DNA of 64,000 bases, taken from assembly GCF_014205795.1 (NCBI RefSeq), contig NZ_JACHCN010000009.1:124001-188000 (forward strand). Reading direction: 5' to 3'. The translations under genes and the position numbers were made by a program. The notes beneath the pieces are model-generated. The model did no database searches. It saw only the letters and a list, made by a program, of their open reading frames with translations, and was not told where the DNA came from. Origin of the DNA: Rhodanobacter sp. MP7CTX1. Its GTDB lineage: Bacteria; Pseudomonadota; Gammaproteobacteria; Xanthomonadales; Rhodanobacteraceae. Positions 62,501 through 64,000 of the stretch are shown piece by piece. Position 1 is the stretch's first letter; every line of letters starts with the position of its first letter.

Positions 62501-64000
62501 AACGGCAATGGCACTTGGGCATGAACCGACTGGGCACTGCCGTCCGCAGCGAAGCTGAGCCGGAACGCCTCGTGCCGATTCCACACCGTGGCCAGCGCGC
62601 GCCTGAAGGCGGCGACGTCGAGCGGCCCATCCAAAGTGAGCGCGGCCGATTCGTTGAAGGCCAGCATCGCCGCGCCGCCGTACTGGCAACCCAGCCATTT
62701 CTCAAGCTGGCCATCACTGAGTGGTACGTCCGGCGGCAACTCGGCGGTGTCCACCGATGATGCTGGTGACGGCCACCTCGCGCTCGAGGCTTCGCCGGCG
62801 CGACTGGCGACGGCAACGACTTCGCCATTCGCAACAGACTCCTCATGTGCGCCGCGCGGATGAAGCAGACCCGCGCTCATCAAGGCATCAACTGCGGTCG
62901 TCACGGCCTCGACGATACGTGCGACCTCGGCCTCGCCATGCGCCGTCGAAAGGAAGCAGTTGAATTGTTCGTAAACGTGCAGACCTTCGTAGCGCAGCGC
63001 GTACCAGAACAGGCTGGCGCAAGGCTGATCTTCATCGACGCGAATACGCCACAACGAGCTGGCACCGACAGCTTCAAGCGGTGCACGACGCGACGTGAAC
63101 ACCGCATTCAAGCGATCGATGAGCGACCCAGTGCGTGCATTGAGTGACGTCTGCAGCGCGGGACCTTGCTGCTTGAGGTAGCTGAGCGCGGCGCGTGCCG
63201 CGGCCAACGCCAATGGATGGCGCACGAAGGTGCCGGCGAAATAGGTGACTCCAGCCTCGGGATAGCTATCGTCGCCAAACTGCCAGTGGCCGCCGTCAAG
63301 CGCGTCCATCCAGCGTGTACTGCCGGCGATCGCGGCGAACGGCAGGCCGCCGCCGATGATCTTGCCGTAGGTCGCTATATCGGCACGTACGCCGTAGAAC
63401 TCCTGCGCGCCACCCTGGGCGAGGCGGAAGCCGGTGATCACTTCGTCGAAGATCAGCGCACAATCGCCGGCATCGCAAAGCTTGCGCAGTTCCTGCACGA
63501 ATGCACGCGGCTGCAGCGTCGGATGACGACCCTGCACCGGTTCGATCATCACCGCCGCGAGTTCGTGCGCACGCTCGCGGATGATGCGCAACGCCTCGTC
63601 GCTGCCGTACTCAAGCACCAGCACATTCTCCACCGCGTTCGCGAGGATGCCCGGCGCCGCCGCGATCGAGCGCAACTGGCGACTACCACGCACGATCACC
63701 TCGTCGAAGATGCCGTGATAGGAGTCCTTGAAGATCACGATGGTCTTGCGGCCGGTGACCGTGCGGGCGATGCGCATCGCACCCATCACGGCCTCCGAAC
63801 CGGTATTGCAGAACGCGACGCGCTGCATGCCGGTCATGTCGCTGATCAGCGTGGCAACCTCGGCGGTGAGTGGATGCTGTGGACCGATCTCGATGCCCGT
63901 CCTCAGCTGCGCAGTGACGGCATCAACGATGAAGTCAGGTTGATAGCCGAGGAAATTCGCGCCGAAACCGTTCAGCACGTCGATGTATTCGTTGCCGTCC
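59536..64000 (-). CDS. Nonribosomal peptide synthetase: aminotransferase, condensation, adenylation, carrier (open at right edge)
   Basis: At least 1487 codons are visible; the frame is open at base 64000, so the N-terminus is missing. Numbering from the GTG at 63978, residues 1 to about 370 are a glutamate-1-semialdehyde-type aminotransferase with the PLP lysine in ATYGKIIGGG (K206). The condensation domain (about 415-850) has SHHLVMDGW (H548, H549, D553). The adenylation domain (about 870-1365) has VLYTSGSTGQPKG, MYRSGDL and PNGKIDR (K1349). The carrier domain has FFDLGGHSLL with phosphopantetheine serine S1415. There is no thioesterase or reductase after the carrier. My hand reading of the specificity pocket is D1063, I1064, L1067, Q1106, L1130, G1132, M1154, I1162, W1163, K1349, close to published glycine codes as I recall them. 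The aminotransferase position recalls mycosubtilin-type synthases, which act on a beta-keto acyl chain. Confidence 0.93.
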   Translation of the reverse strand, partial: DGNEYIDVLNGFGANFLGYQPDFIVDAVTAQLRTGIEIGPQHPLTAEVATLISDMTGMQRVAFCNTGSEAVMGAMRIARTVTGRKTIVIFKDSYHGIFDEVIVRGSRQLRSIAAAPGILANAVENVLVLEYGSDEALRIIRERAHELAAVMIEPVQGRHPTLQPRAFVQELRKLCDAGDCALIFDEVITGFRLAQGGAQEFYGVRADIATYGKIIGGGLPFAAIAGSTRWMDALDGGHWQFGDDSYPEAGVTYFAGTFVRHPLALAAARAALSYLKQQGPALQTSLNARTGSLIDRLNAVFTSRRAPLEAVGASSLWRIRVDEDQPCASLFWYALRYEGLHVYEQFNCFLSTAHGEAEVARIVEAVTTAVDALMSAGLLHPRGAHEESVANGEVVAVASRAGEASSARWPSPASSVDTAELPPDVPLSDGQLEKWLGCQYGGAAMLAFNESAALTLDGPLDVAAFRRALATVWNRHEAFRLSFAADGSAQSVHAQVPLPLRELDYAAFADQAERRFTAYGEEQMRMPFDTTTAPLVRFSLVRLDERRHGLLVISHHLVMDGWSLAVFMGELATCYNACVAGREPELAVAESFRRYVLDERARRAGDDVAGQLDYWKRLYAAPPAPLKLPTDREPSGRPDFAASTARHEFPAELAAALKREARRRGVTLYSLLLTSFGVLLARLSGQRDFAVAIPFAGQALAGSRVLIGDGVNTLPLRLDIASDVPFAELVSRTHGALLDTAEHQDLTLMNILRALGLHRGRAPLTEVIFNLNPRLPDIAFTGLTQELHDCRRPALMWNLFFNLNDTGKTLTLDLHYATALYDQATILRWIALYEALLGAIAQGYEGSVAALPLSAPHRQTVAPSETDAPHGDGKAATLLALIDAQVARTPERIAVESDGRSLSYAELDRRALAVAHALVARGVGVGELVGICMPRGVEMLVALLGVMKSGAAYVPLDPAFPNQRLRYMATHARLRHVVALTAETVPEAIAEGRELLTLAALDPSLMAPTPLPAVGGGDLAYVLYTSGSTGQPKGVRVLHHNLVNFLTSMRELPGIAAHDILCAVTTLSFDIAGLELYLPLIVGAQVLIANDEQHRDPDLLLRLVRERDASMLQTTPSLLRLLVEGDRVEAIRNLRLLVGGEELPRELANTVAAHCRELWNMYGPTETTIWSTLTRVEPGVGAVSLGRPIANTLIHLLDAHGQPVLMGEIGEIWIGGDGVADGYLFRADLSAERFVPDPFAADGSRMYRSGDLGSLRDGLLYFHGRVDQQIKLRGYRIEPGDIEAAALAEPGTREAVAVVHTFGPNDQRLVLYVVSRAVDPTLAERLREHLREQLPPYMLPQHIEWLEALPKTPNGKIDRKALQPPAAAAGLTHRTVAPAATEVRANALADPREEYLAAIWRELIGVEDVRGGDNFFDLGGHSLLAVEFSTRVQRETSVRLALLDIATGTLALLATELPKAAFSRTSTDTGSRSPSLLARLRRRLGLR

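Overview
The window is high-GC DNA, densely packed with genes, and the gene set points to a gammaproteobacterium of the Xanthomonadales/Lysobacterales group, most like Rhodanobacteraceae (Rhodanobacter, Dyella, Frateuria). The assignment rests on gene content and style only: spore-coat-U type plus classical fimbriae, a tsaD / rpsU-yqeY-dnaG locus, a cytochrome oxidase assembly block, an exosortase-A-style exopolysaccharide (EPS) locus and REP-like palindromes. No 16S or tRNA gene is present to confirm it.

Layout. 1-1973: the end of a spore-coat-U (archaic chaperone-usher) fimbrial operon. 2602-8107: a second, classical chaperone-usher operon (major pilin, chaperone, usher, tip adhesin) behind a near-consensus sigma-54 promoter and with an intercistronic hairpin after the pilin gene; a lone pilin-like gene follows on the opposite strand. 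9072-17698: housekeeping genes (ferredoxin-NADP reductase, ABC-2 exporter pair, rluF, tsaD, rpsU, yqeY, a small membrane protein, dnaG, dedA) with three long REP-like palindromes between them. 17854-29306, mostly minus strand: a bestrophin-like membrane protein, a heavy-metal RND efflux operon, a Na/Pi-cotransporter-like protein and an MgtA-type Mg2+ ATPase. The mgtA gene has a leader of about 620 nt with a promoter, stacked hairpins, a possible pseudoknot and a small ORF. 30177-35486: a TPR sulfotransferase and the heme A / cytochrome oxidase assembly genes.

35622-64000 is a large EPS region. UDP-sugar genes (a UDP-glucuronate 4-epimerase-like protein and a UDP-HexNAc dehydrogenase) read leftward. 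From a shared intergenic region with a perfect CRP/Clp-type palindrome, a rightward operon encodes the export lipoprotein, Wzz-like chain-length protein, a degenerate tyrosine-kinase-like partner, an outer-membrane barrel, two exosortase-A-system-type hydrolases, GalE and a secreted RIFT-barrel glycan-active protein. Converging on it is an 11-gene leftward operon, nearly all genes overlapping or separated by a few bases. It starts with a nonribosomal peptide synthetase (aminotransferase-condensation-adenylation-carrier, running off the right edge) and continues with glycosyltransferases, three deacetylase-like proteins, an O-antigen-ligase-type polymerase, a Wzx-type flippase and a CapK-like AMP ligase.

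The most unusual signals are the NRPS module welded to an EPS operon and the structured mgtA leader. No exosortase, PEP-CTERM substrate, CRISPR array, tRNA, rRNA or transposase was recognised.
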